NCBI RefSeq assembly: GCF_014805625.2
Contig: NW_023998415.1
Coordinates: forward strand, 36,853,674-36,917,673
Length of the DNA: 64,000 bases
Source of the DNA: Glossina fuscipes
Taxonomy: Eukaryota; Arthropoda; Insecta; Diptera; Glossinidae
Direction: 5' to 3'
Notes under the pieces: model-generated
What the model saw: the letters and a program-made list of their open reading frames with translations, nothing else
Database searches by the model: none
What the model was told of the DNA's origin: nothing
Program-made: the position numbers and the translations under genes
Shown: positions 23,661 to 33,560 of the stretch, piece after piece
Layout of the letters: every line of letters starts with the position of its first letter
How positions within the stretch are numbered: position 1 is the first letter of the stretch

Positions 23661-25285
23661 CTGGGTATCTAAATATCTTCGTGAAGAGATTATCATATAT
23701 TTGAAAAGAATCTTTTGGATAACCTTGCGCAGTAGTCGGGAGAGAATGTACCATAATCAACTCGTGAATGAAGTGAATGAGGAAGAAATTCGAAATTTAA
23801 CTGCTTGGTTTTATCCATTATTGCAGCGAACGTGTGAACTGATGCGTTGTCTTGATGAAATGATGCATTGCAAGCACGCTTTGTTTGCGCAGCTTTCTTT
23901 AAGTCGAAATTTTAGTTCGACTTTTCAAAAGTCTACCAGGTATCTACAGTCGAGAGTCGTGCAATTTCAGTTTTGTGTATGGATTTTCTTCACACTTCAC
24001 TTAATCGACGACTGCGATGTCAGTAGTAAGGTAATTAAAAAATTCTCCATAAATGTTGTCTTCAGACCAGGATTTTCGCAAACATTGAGCCAAGTGAAGC
24101 GCCATTATTTCTTCTGAATTTTGTTAATAATATCTCAGTTTGTTCTCGTCTATAGTTATCTATGTACTATTACCTTCTACAAGCATTACAGACTTTATAG
24201 GCTTATCGCTAGTCGGTCAAAATTAGCCGGGATTTATTGGCGAGAAAGCTGCAGACTCTTCCCCTGACCTGTAAGTTTCGTTTCGTTTCGTTTTTTAGCC
24301 AGTCACGTCTGATCTTTATAGTGAACTATCACACTCGGATATTTACAACGAATAATGGATCAATAGTTTTTATTAGTTTTTTTGTTCACTGCTGCGCAGT
24401 TTGCTTGCTGATGCTACCGGCTGGTAGAAAAGTGCTCTAAAGAAATCTTCTACCTCTTAGCAAGGTATCGGCTTTGAAAATTTATTAGTTTCATATACGA
24501 AGAAAGCAGCGACGATTTTGTTTTGAAAATTTAATCTTCTTGAAATACGCCATATACCCTTGTCGTACGCATAACTATGATATAACAGGAGTCTAATTTG
24601 CATGATTGTGTAGTTTAAGCACATATCGTAACGTCCGCATGGCATGTTTCGTATATGTGAAAGTATCAAAGAGAAAACACAAAAATATAAAAATCCCAAT
24701 AAAAAGAATAAATAGCCAAGCAACTTATAGAGACAGTTCTCATGTATGTACATACATATATTATATATGTACATGTACTTATACGTTCGTTTACATGCAT
24801 TCAAATGTACATAAATTTAAATAAATACGGATAAGATTTACGTATACCGTATACCGTCTATTACTTACATATGTGTGTGTTTGCATTTATATTGTAGTAC
24901 AAATGATCACTGTGTCATATTTGCATGAACCAAAAACAATGTACTATAAAATGGAGCATTTCGGCAGCAGAATTATTAGATAGTGGATTAAGGCGTACGA
25001 TGTAAACAAACGATATAAAAGAGAGCAACGGAGCGAAAATAACTAAACCGAGCGAAATTACTTATCTTTGTGTGAGGTATATAAAGAATTTGTATGTGGA
25101 ATCTATTGAATAGACGCGTGCGCGGGTATATTTACACTATATTAAAAATACTTGTAACTGCTTGTGCGTACGCTTGCTTAAGGAATTGTACTTGTACGAG
25201 TATAAACAATAGAATCTTGAATATTTCATTGTTTGTTGCCTGCTGCATACTGCTTGTCATAACAAGGCTTAGGGTCTAATTAAGG

Positions 25286-25336
25286 ATAGTAAATCTGCTC
25301 TCATCATGGCATAGAAATTCTGTGCAGATTTACTAT
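25286..25336. repeat. perfect 13-bp inverted repeat
   Basis: ATAGTAAATCTGC at 25286-25298 and its exact reverse complement at 25324-25336 enclose a 25-base loop. It could be the core of a decayed inverted-repeat element or a transcribed hairpin. Confidence 0.7.
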
Positions 25337-25413
25337 TCTGGTTGGGAGACTGCAGAATACATTTCTGCGATCAACATGGTAACACTGCCAGCGCCAAATA
25401 TCAAATATTTGCA

Positions 25414-25414
<1 letters not shown>

Positions 25415-25445
<31 letters not shown>
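25415..25445. repeat. poly(A) tract
   Basis: Thirty-one consecutive A. It produces spurious Lys-rich and Phe-rich frames on the two strands. It may be the tail of an old retrotransposed copy, but no body is recognisable in front of it. Confidence 0.9.
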
Positions 25446-25447
<2 letters not shown>

Positions 25448-26164
25448 GAAAAAATCGAATACACAACAACATACAACAACCAAAAAAATATGAAGGTAAA
25501 ATGGACAACGAAAAAAAAAAAAACGAAGGTAGACTTCAAAAGTAATGTGAAAACAGCAGCCGATTGGCAACTCTGGGCACGCGCTGTGGTCGTCTTTATT
25601 TCTCTTGTGCTTATAAATTCTTTTCTTTTCTATTGTTTTAAATGGTTATAGAATGTAAATAATTGCAAAAGTTGATAATAATCGAATTATGTTTGTAATT
25701 TGTATTCATCGAATTGTTTTTAAGTCTTGAATATATTTTGTTGTTTTGCTTTGCGGTCAGTACTTAGCCGTCCCGTCAAAAGGTTTCCTTATTTTTACTT
25801 ATTTCTTTTTGACTGAGGTGGCTTGGTTTTGGATTACATTCATAGCCATATCTTTCGTTCGTGCGTCCGGTTGGTGTTGTTTATCGTGTTCAAAGTCTAC
25901 TTCTAAACAACTTCTAGTAGGAATAGGAGGTTGAAAGACCGTTTGTTCCTTCTCATGCTTCTGCATTATTTTCTAATTCTTTGTTTTCTGCTTGGCTCAG
26001 TTTTGTTGTTGATTTTAAAACATCATTGCTGTTAGTTTTCTCTTTACAGTACAGAGTATTAATGGGGCGAATTTTATGTACTATTTCAAGTAAACATTTT
26101 GAATAGTTGAATATATTCTTTGTTTTTTTTTTTTTTTTTGCTTTTTCTCTCTCCATAAATTTGG

Positions 26165-26640
26165 GTTCGTCGCGCCAAAATTGTCCCTAAATGTGATCGT
26201 TTCATCAATTGCTGGCTTTGCGAGCGATACTACATTGCGAAATGTGCGGGCAGTACTGGACGAGCTACAGACGCAGTCTTGGATCGATCGAAAGGATTAC
26301 GTTGGTTAAGTTCCCACTGCAGACAGTGTGAAATAGATTCTTATAAGCTTTTCACAGAGATATTGGTAACGAGCTTACGGCATTGTCATTGAAAATTTGA
26401 AACGATCATCAATGAATGCAGCATTAGGCTGCATTCATTTCATTCAGTCCAAATCACAAAACAATATAAGCAACAATAATAAATCCTCCTCGTTTCTTTA
26501 CGCCTGTCTCTCTTTCGGTGCATTTGACCAACACCAAGAGGTACAATCAGGCAGAATCGTTCCATCTTTTTTCCTCATATCAAAAGTCTCTGCCCTCGAT
26601 TCCTAATGGTTCCTTGGGGGGGTTAATAATAATTTTAAGA
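26165..26640 (+). pseudogene. LINE ORF1 (Gag-like, PHD-type zinc finger) remnant
   Basis: One frame reads KCDRFINCWLCERYYIAKCA, then GRATDAVLDRSKGLRWLSSH and CRQCEIDSYKLF. The C-x6-C-x2-C spacing, the later Cys/His pairs and 'GLRW' before the last Cys pair match the PHD-like zinc finger at the start of ORF1 in several fly Jockey-clade LINEs. The frame is interrupted after about 70 codons and continues in other frames. It is the 5' part of the same decayed element as the endonuclease piece at 27100. Confidence 0.6.
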
Positions 26641-27079
26641 TTCATGGTGGCCCTGTTAAGATATATATAGAATGTAAAGAAGCTGGTAGGCTTGCGAAAT
26701 GTTGGCTGATCTGGAATTAATGAATTAATTTGTGCAATAAAAATTCATGTTTTTTACTAAAATTGATTGCGGTAAGTTACATATTTGTTACGGAATATTT
26801 TACTTATTTTGAGTGCTTCTTGTGCCACTATTTCGATAAAAAACGACTTAAGGACGCCACAATCCCTATACGTATGTTATCTCCCTGCCAGCAGCATTAG
26901 AAAGCAATGTTTATTTCAAGACTAGCGCCGCATACGATAACATTAAAGATTAGCTTGCTGCAAAAGCCCCACCTGTCAATCTTAGACGTGTGACCATTTC
27001 AAATTATGTTCATCTCAAACGTGGGATAAGCCTCGAAATATTAATTCTGTACTTCCTCCATCCGGAAAAAGCTGAACGC

Positions 27080-27525
27080 TTCCTCAGGCCTAGTAACTAT
27101 CATTTCCCAATATGTTAGGAGGATAAACTCTAGAATTCGGTCTATTTATCTAAATTCAGTGAGCACTAAGTTCCCCTGTATTGATTTCACTATAACCTGG
27201 CTAAAGTCTGGTCTCCATTCGCCGGAACGTTTTCATAGCGCATTCCATGTTTTCGAGACAGATCGATTAGATCGTACTGGTGGTGGTATATTAATTGGCA
27301 CAACTGTTGCGTTTGCGTCCTGCTCACTTGAATCGCCAACTCCTTCCGACGTCGAATTGCCACTCGCGTGAAGGTTGGTAATAAACGCCCATATAAACTT
27401 ATATATAACTGGAACGATGCCGTGGTCGAAACATGATAATCTATTTACAGTTCTGGAGGACTTTAATTTACCACAAGCCACTTGATGTTATAGTGATAAT
27501 TCACGTTGTGTGGTCCCCACACTTC
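27080..27525 (+). pseudogene. LINE ORF2 apurinic-type endonuclease remnant
   Basis: The open stretch at 27159-27371 reads FTITWLKSGLHSPERF, then VFETDRLDRTGGGILIGTT and SPTPSDVELPLA. After a stop the reading resumes with FTVLEDFNLPQAT. These correspond to the 'TETWL', 'R.DR..RTGGGVLI' and 'GDFNLP' motifs of the endonuclease domain of Jockey-like LINEs. The first catalytic Glu is lost (ITWL) and GDFN has become EDFN. No reverse-transcriptase domain follows, so the element is dead and truncated. Confidence 0.8.
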
Positions 27526-27599
27526 AACATCTAATTAGTTCCATTTTTTGACCTAAAGAGTAGAATATTTTGTTTGTATTGAATATTGAGTATTTATTT

Positions 27600-27975
27600 T
27601 GTAAAGTAAATTTGGAAAATTTCAGGCTTCTAACTTAAATAATTTCCGAGTAATGAGCAAAAATCCAAAAATTTTTGTTAAAAAAAAAATGCATTGTGTT
27701 CAGTTTACACGTCATAGCGCGCTTCAACTCTGACAAATTTAGCCCATTTTCAACACCAACTTGCTCGCAAAAACTTCCAATGTTTCTATCAAATTTGAAG
27801 TCGTTATCTTTATTTTTGCGACCAGGAGAGTGCAAATAACACACACCACTCAAACGCACAGATACACAGATCGACAGACATGGCTAAATCAATTCAGAAT
27901 ATCACGCTGATCAAGAATGTGTGTGCTTTACAGGGTCTCTGAAGCTTCCTTTTGGATATTACATATATTATGGAA
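27600..27975 (-). repeat. dispersed repeat family A, short-form copy, minus strand
   Basis: Reverse complement of the short form. It has the blocks GAAGCTTCCTTTT at the head side, TCTGTATCTGTGC, TTGAAATTTGATAGAAAC-like, GTGTTGAAAATGGGC and GGCTTCTAACTTAAA at the tail side. Confidence 0.75.
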
Positions 27976-27990
27976 TAGCATAAGAATATC

Positions 27991-28134
27991 ATTTCTGCTA
28001 TTATAGCAGAAATTACATTTTACACTGCGGAAATTGTAGAGAATGTTGCTCACATGCTATCACAATCTAACACACACAATGCCACTTCTTCTATTATGAT
28101 AGTGGGATTTGATTTTCTGTCATTTATAGCAGAA
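27991..28134. mobile_element. 144-bp MITE-like element with ATTTCTGCTATA-type terminal repeats
   Basis: The left end ATTTCTGCTATTA (27991) and the reverse complement of the right end ATTTCTGCTATAA (28134) match in 12 of 13 bases. The left end is itself followed at once by TAGCAGAAAT, making a perfect dyad at 27991-28013. No coding capacity. Target-site duplication is not obvious. Confidence 0.5.
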
Positions 28135-28638
28135 ATCTACTATTTCGAATATTATACGTGCTATGGATTATTTTTTCACCTCAATTTTGAGCTGTGTCTA
28201 GTATCACAGCAAACATCCATTATCCACACTTAACCCTTGACGCATGAATGATCATTATTCATTCTATTCTTGAATTTTCATTATTTTTCTATAAACATAC
28301 ATATTTGTTAACAAAAAAATTATTACGATTATTGTTATTGTTTTTCGTAGTATCCATTATATCTATCTATGGGTCTATCCTAAGTCCTTCTGGATGTAAC
28401 ATAAATACACGCGAGCTTAATGTAACGTATGCGGTAGGTGGCATAGTGTTTTTTATAACTTCATTTCATTTTAACTATAAAGCCATACGCTTGTTACCTA
28501 CTTACATAGATGCATTTCATGAGCAAAAAGAAATTACAACATAAGTGAGTATACAAGTCAGCGAAATGACTGCAAATGCAATCGTCTTGCTCCATAAACT
28601 TCGTTATCATTACTTCCTACTAGCAACAATATAATAAA

Positions 28639-29180
28639 TTACGAGCTTAACAGTGTGGCCAATTTTCTTCTAAATGCTTTCAAAGAATCGTCGAAGGGTT
28701 TCAGCTCCAGCGGTAAGGCATTCCAAAGTGTAGCAATATGAAAAGTAAAAGATCTTTAGGATGATGAGTTAGAAAAGCGTGATATTTTTATGAAATGGCC
28801 TCTATTCTATCAATTAAAAGGCTTGGTGATCGAGTTTGAATGATTCTGTAAGGGACCTGAATTTTAGATAAACGAGAAAGAAGAATGTTTAAGAAAGAAT
28901 AAACGAAGGAGACGATGTGGTCTTTAGACAGTAAACAATTATGTCTGAAACAGAGACCCTTTCTGGAGCACATGCCTTGTACGTTAGCAGCTTTACCCCA
29001 ATGAAGTAAATCGCAATTAAAATGTCCAGATATTACGATATTGGGGTGTATGGCAAACAGGTAACTATGCATTCCTTTGAAAGCGGATATATCACCTCTG
29101 GGCAAATAGGTAATACCAACCCCTAATTTAGTAGTCCGGGTACTTAATTCTACGAAAAGAGATTCAAAGAGTCCCTTCTA
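28639..29180 (-). pseudogene. internally deleted LINE: endonuclease joined to ORF2 C-terminus
   Basis: On the minus strand ELSTRTTKLGVGITYLPRGD, SYLFAIHPNIVISGHFNCDL and MCSRKGLCFRHNC match the endonuclease domain of CR1/Jockey-like LINEs; the catalytic GDFN motif has become GHFN. Soon after, another frame reads RSFTFHIATLWNALPLELKP and ends at stop 28639. That 'LWN.LP' block is typical of the extreme C-terminus of ORF2. The reverse-transcriptase domain expected between them, roughly 1 kb or more, is missing. The element is dead. Confidence 0.7.
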
Positions 29181-29418
29181 TACAGCTCAAGAAAATGTTC
29201 CTAAAATGCAATTTTGAGCGGATGTATAGGGTAACTTCCCTGCTTTTAGACACTGGTTGGTCACTTCGATATAAATTATACACTGGGAAACCTAAAGCCC
29301 TACAGCCTTATAGCCTATTACTCTCAAGAAGATTACCAAGCTCATGGAGTTTCCTAGACCTATTAGATGGACTAATACAACAATAAATTGAACAAAAAAA
29401 AAAAAAAAAAACTGAGAT
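29150..29418 (+). repeat. possible retroposon 3' end with poly(A)
   Basis: A plus-strand stretch ending CAACAATAAATTGAAC and then about 18 A. AATAAA lies just ahead of the A tract, as in a reverse-transcribed 3' end. The body was not recognised. Confidence 0.35.
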
Positions 29419-29454
29419 AAGAGGAATAAACAAGATATTGAAGAAAGATTAGAC

Positions 29455-30202
29455 TTTATTGTAACTGATTAGAAACATGCAAAGATCGTAGGAAGCCGCA
29501 GCGCTATCATTGGTTGTAAAACTTACTTTTGGGAAAATCCTTGCTGAAGATCAATTGTTCTTCATCGTCCTGCATAAAGAGTTCAGCTTCAAGCCAAGTG
29601 GCGATAGATGCTCAGTAATGTAGATTTGGGAGCATATTTCACCGCCAATGACGTCGGAAAGAATCATTGTACGTGTGATAAGACATTGTTTTCATAACAT
29701 ATCCCTCGCAGCCAATTTAGTCAATTATTCCTAAGGTTTGGGTTTTTTAACTCCAGGCCATCCATCATTTTCATGGCTACTTGTAAGTCGTTAATGCATG
29801 AATAAAATTTCTCCTCGAGTTTGATTCCCAGATTCTTAAACTTCTCGTCAACGTTATCACACGCCTCTTGAAATATAGTATTGAAGTTCCAAGTGATTTG
29901 TTCGACGGTCTGCTAGAGCTGCTGAGGTAGGAATTTCTCCCGTGAATCATTTACTCTAGCAGCGAAAGGCGAGCTACGAATTCTCAATTAACATTGTATA
30001 CACTTCTTATGAAATCTTGCCACAATCCGTACGTTAGTGACAGTTAATTGTGGCTTTCTAAGCAGCTTCTTGCATAAACAACAAGACATATTCGAGTACC
30101 AACCAATTAGGGCACCATAGATCATCACAACACAAGCTAGCGCAATAAGAAGAAGAAGCATGGGCAAGGGGACAAAGTTTTGGGCAAATTGTTAGACTCC
30201 AA
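29455..30202 (-). pseudogene. unclassified coding region, broken or spliced
   Basis: The minus strand opens with an ATG at 30161: MLLLLIALACVVMIYGALIG, a hydrophobic segment, then WYSNMSCCLCKKLLRKP. The same frame passes a TAA (29990) and a TAG (29915) and continues QTVEQITWNFNTIFQEACDN and KFKNLGIKLEEKFYSCINDL to a TGA. Later pieces in other frames (VIGGEICSQIYITEHLSPLG; WLEAELFMQDDEEQLIFSKD) end at stop 29507, and AATAAA on the minus strand lies at 29460-29455. An intron from a GTACGG after VTN to the CTCTAG above QTVEQ would remove both first stops in phase 0. So this is either a small spliced membrane-anchored protein gene with further introns, or a decayed copy. I do not recognise the protein. 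Confidence 0.4.
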
Positions 30203-33170
30203 GCACAAAACAGAAAGTAACTAACTGCAACATATACGTAGCGACAAAGCTACTTTGAAGAAATTAGTGAACATGGAGTCGATCGTAGTATGCAGATAAG
30301 TGTGTAACTAGAAAAATTGATCTTCTTACAAAGCTTCAAGTAGCTCTGAGCAAAAATTTCTTATTTACGACATGATAGAGTTTCCAATCTTTTCTATGAT
30401 TGCCCCTTGTTTCCACTACATATATAATGCATATAATAATTCTCGTGTACTTTTATTATGTGTCGTAGGTCGTTTATTGGAAAATTTCAAAAAGTTTAGC
30501 TTCTCGCCCCTCTTTAGAAGCTCCATGCGGAACAGAAGCATTTGAATTGAACAGAATTGAAATATTATTATGATACGTCAGCTTTAGTGGCGTACTGTTG
30601 TTATAGGTGTCGTGATTGAAGCGTATATTTTAAGAGAACTTGGCAAACTGCTTGCATTGGTTTTTCGTTTAAATTGATTGAATGAATTTAAGTGTTATTA
30701 AAAATTGGAAATAATTTTGCTTTATGAATTGAAATATGAATATATATAAATGTAAACAATACATAATGTGCCAAATATAATGTTTTCACAATAAAATATT
30801 TTCAACATATTATAGGTGAATATTGAAAAAATTGATAAATATAATGTATGATGTTTTCAGACCATAGAAACACCTGCACCTTACACTAAAATTTAATTTT
30901 TATTTCATCAAGGAATGAATATAGATCCTATTTGTTTACGTCACTCATTTAGCTTTTCTAAACGACTTTCTACACAAGCATCCATAAGTATTGCTTATTT
31001 AGATCACGCATCTATTCCATACATACTATCGTATCGTGTACATATATTTATAGTGCGTAGTCTTACATATATACCTCACAAAAAGATCAGTAATTACGCC
31101 CCGCTCAATTTGTTGGCTCTTGCTCTTGTCCTTGATCTTTTCATAGTTTGTTTACACTGGACGTTTCGATCCACCATCTAATAATAATAATTGTAAAAGA
31201 TACTGTGGCACATGTTGGCGGCAAAAGAGAGATTACTTGTGATCAAGAGCTACGCAGTGAGCGTCTACCAGACGCTAAGGAACCGTTCCAGGAACTGTAC
31301 CTGCACTTGTTATTTCATAATTAAGAACAGCTTAATTCAACGGCCAAGGCTACCACGAGCATAAGCGTACATAGCACAGGTAGTTGTTAGCATTTTAAAG
31401 TCCACCTACCGCAAAAAGAAAACCATCGAATAATTTTGTTGCGGAAGTTTTGCTAACGAAATGCTACAATTATCTATGTATGTTGGTTTGTGCTTAGTTA
31501 TCATATATTGGCCCACTTGCAATTGCAAGTTGGAGAGGCAGATGTCTTAAGGACCCATTGGCATATTGCAATTGTATGACCAAACCTTGATTTCTTCAAT
31601 GTTGGTTGGACATATATATATATAGTGTTGGAAAAAGATAAACGATTAACAGGAAAGTAGAGTTCATGGTAGCATTGATATTTTTTTTTGTCAATTTCAA
31701 TTTTGTTTTTTAGGTTTTTTTTCCCAATATCCAATTTTTCCATTATACCGTCCGTAACTAATGACAGTCGCAAATGTGTCTATTAGGTCAGATTATTTAT
31801 TTTCTAAGAGACGGATATAACTCGACACCCAAATGAACTTCAATTTTATCTCTGTCAGTGTTGTAGCAAGGGTTTTCGGATAGTGTTTGTGATCGCCAGA
31901 CGATCCACGTTGAGCGCCGGTTGAGTTAGCCTTTGCGAGTAAGGTAAGTGCCTTGAAGCATAATTCCAACTCCATGACTATAGTTCGCCATTTAGTTAAT
32001 CGTTCAAAGATTAATATATTTAAGTACATGAAGTAATTGATCCTCCCATTATAGGATCTTATTTTTTAGATATTTTACAAGATCTCAGTTCTGGTTATTC
32101 TCTTTTTGCTTTTTTTGCTTTTTTAAGAGCAAATTCAAAGCATGCTTCAGTAATTTCAGAGCGTGTCTTAGAGCGACTGAAAGGAAATATTTATGATTTT
32201 GTAGAAATTTTACAGGATGCTAAGTGAATTTCCCATAGCAAGCTCAAATAGTTGCAGGCAATTGAAAACACCTATGTCAAGCTCGGACTTTCTGTGTTAA
32301 CTTTGAAGGCCATGAAAACTTGCCAACTGTAGACAAGGCCTCGGTCTATTGAATCTTATGCGTATAAGAAAAGTACACGCTCTTGTGCTTTTTTGAATGT
32401 TACAGATGGTAGGAAAAATGTAGTACACCATCATCGTCTGGCGGTGGCTAGAAACGTATGCACAACTACGACACGATATTGTGGGTGCCGAGTTGGCTGA
32501 TTGTCGGTCCGCTTACTTGTCTCACTGAATGATTGAATGTTTGGCTAAATACTATTTTTAGAAACCATAGCAAGAAAAGTGTACATTTCGCTAGCCAAAG
32601 AAGTAAATGTGCCTCGAATTGAATTTAAAAAAAAAAAAAAAAAAAAGAAGAAAATTCCTCTTGTATATGCGTACCTCTATGCATACGTATATTTATTAAA
32701 ATTATTTATTAAATATTATAATAAACAAAGACAGTGTATGTGTGCATTTGTACATCATATATATATCGGTATTGATTTTTATGAAAAAAAGAAAACAACA
32801 ACAAATAAATTGCCATAAGAACAAATTAATAATAATAAGAAATAAATTAAATCATGTTTGATTTTTTTTTTTTTTTTGTATTACATTGAATACAATTTTC
32901 ATAGCTAATAACACACAAAGAGGACTTTTCTATTAAAGTCGAATTGAGTCGAGAAAATTGAATTCATTTTCTTCATATACTTTATTGAAAAGATAGGATT
33001 TTATATAATATTTCTCAAGTTATTTATCATATAAATATATATAATATAACATCTTCGACTCGATTATGTTATATACTCGGTTAGTGCTACAGATTATTCA
33101 CGAGATACTTTTCCTCTGTAGGATAGTTTCGTACTAAGTTTAATACCATTCCACGATTGTGTGCAGAGTG
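30203..33170. other. gene-free region
   Basis: No gene can be supported. Several 60-90-residue open frames occur in both strands and none is recognisable. A poly(A) tract is at 32628-32646. Confidence 0.6.
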
Positions 33171-33174
33171 TTTT

Positions 33175-33560
33175 TATGATTGGTCAACTAGTACCTTTCA
33201 GTATACAAAACGATACCGTATGTATAATATATACCGTATAAGCGATGAATTAATTCTCATATTTTTTATACCGGATACCATTATCAAGTTTGTACGAATG
33301 TGTGCAACACCTAAAGCAGCTTGAGCAAAAGCCACTAGATTTACAAAGATTTCCGGTACCATTTTATGAATTGATTTAAGCAAGTGTGTCCGTCTGTCTT
33401 CATGTTTCAACTTTCGGTACATCGGTCGATGGGAATGCTTGGGCCACGTTAGTTGGTATTTCAGGATCTCTCCTTCCTGTGTGGAGATTTCTTAAAAACT
33501 AAGTTTTTTTATGGCAACAAAAACTAATTTTTGATATTTTTTGACGAGGGTACTTAGCGA
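33175..33560 (+). repeat. dispersed repeat shared with 23410-23660 and with the TATACCC family
   Basis: The left part repeats the TTGGTCAACTAG ... TGAATTAATT block of 23410-23660. From 33268 it carries ATACCGGATACCATTATCAA and GTACGAATGTGTGCAACACC. The latter is 18 of 20 identical to the block at 38399 in the TATACCC element. A GACGAGGGTACTTAG end lies near 33543-33557. Confidence 0.6.

Larger units (their letters stand above)
23661..26150. other. gene-free region
   Basis: Holds a 153-residue open frame at 23656-24117, whose left edge overlaps the repeat ending at 23660 and which matches nothing known, a 13-bp-stem hairpin at 25286-25336, and a 31-base poly(A) tract at 25415-25445. No gene is supported. 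Confidence 0.6.

Noticed and set aside
23656..24117. 153-residue plus-strand gene
   Set aside because: Its left edge overlaps a dispersed repeat and there is no recognisable motif.
25322..25651. Lys-rich protein with a C-terminal membrane segment
   Set aside because: The middle is a 31-base poly(A) tract and no start or splice context supports it.
28248..28544. 98-residue hydrophobic protein
   Set aside because: Membrane-like segments but no family resemblance; a donor-like GTGAGT follows the stop codon directly, so it cannot extend the frame.
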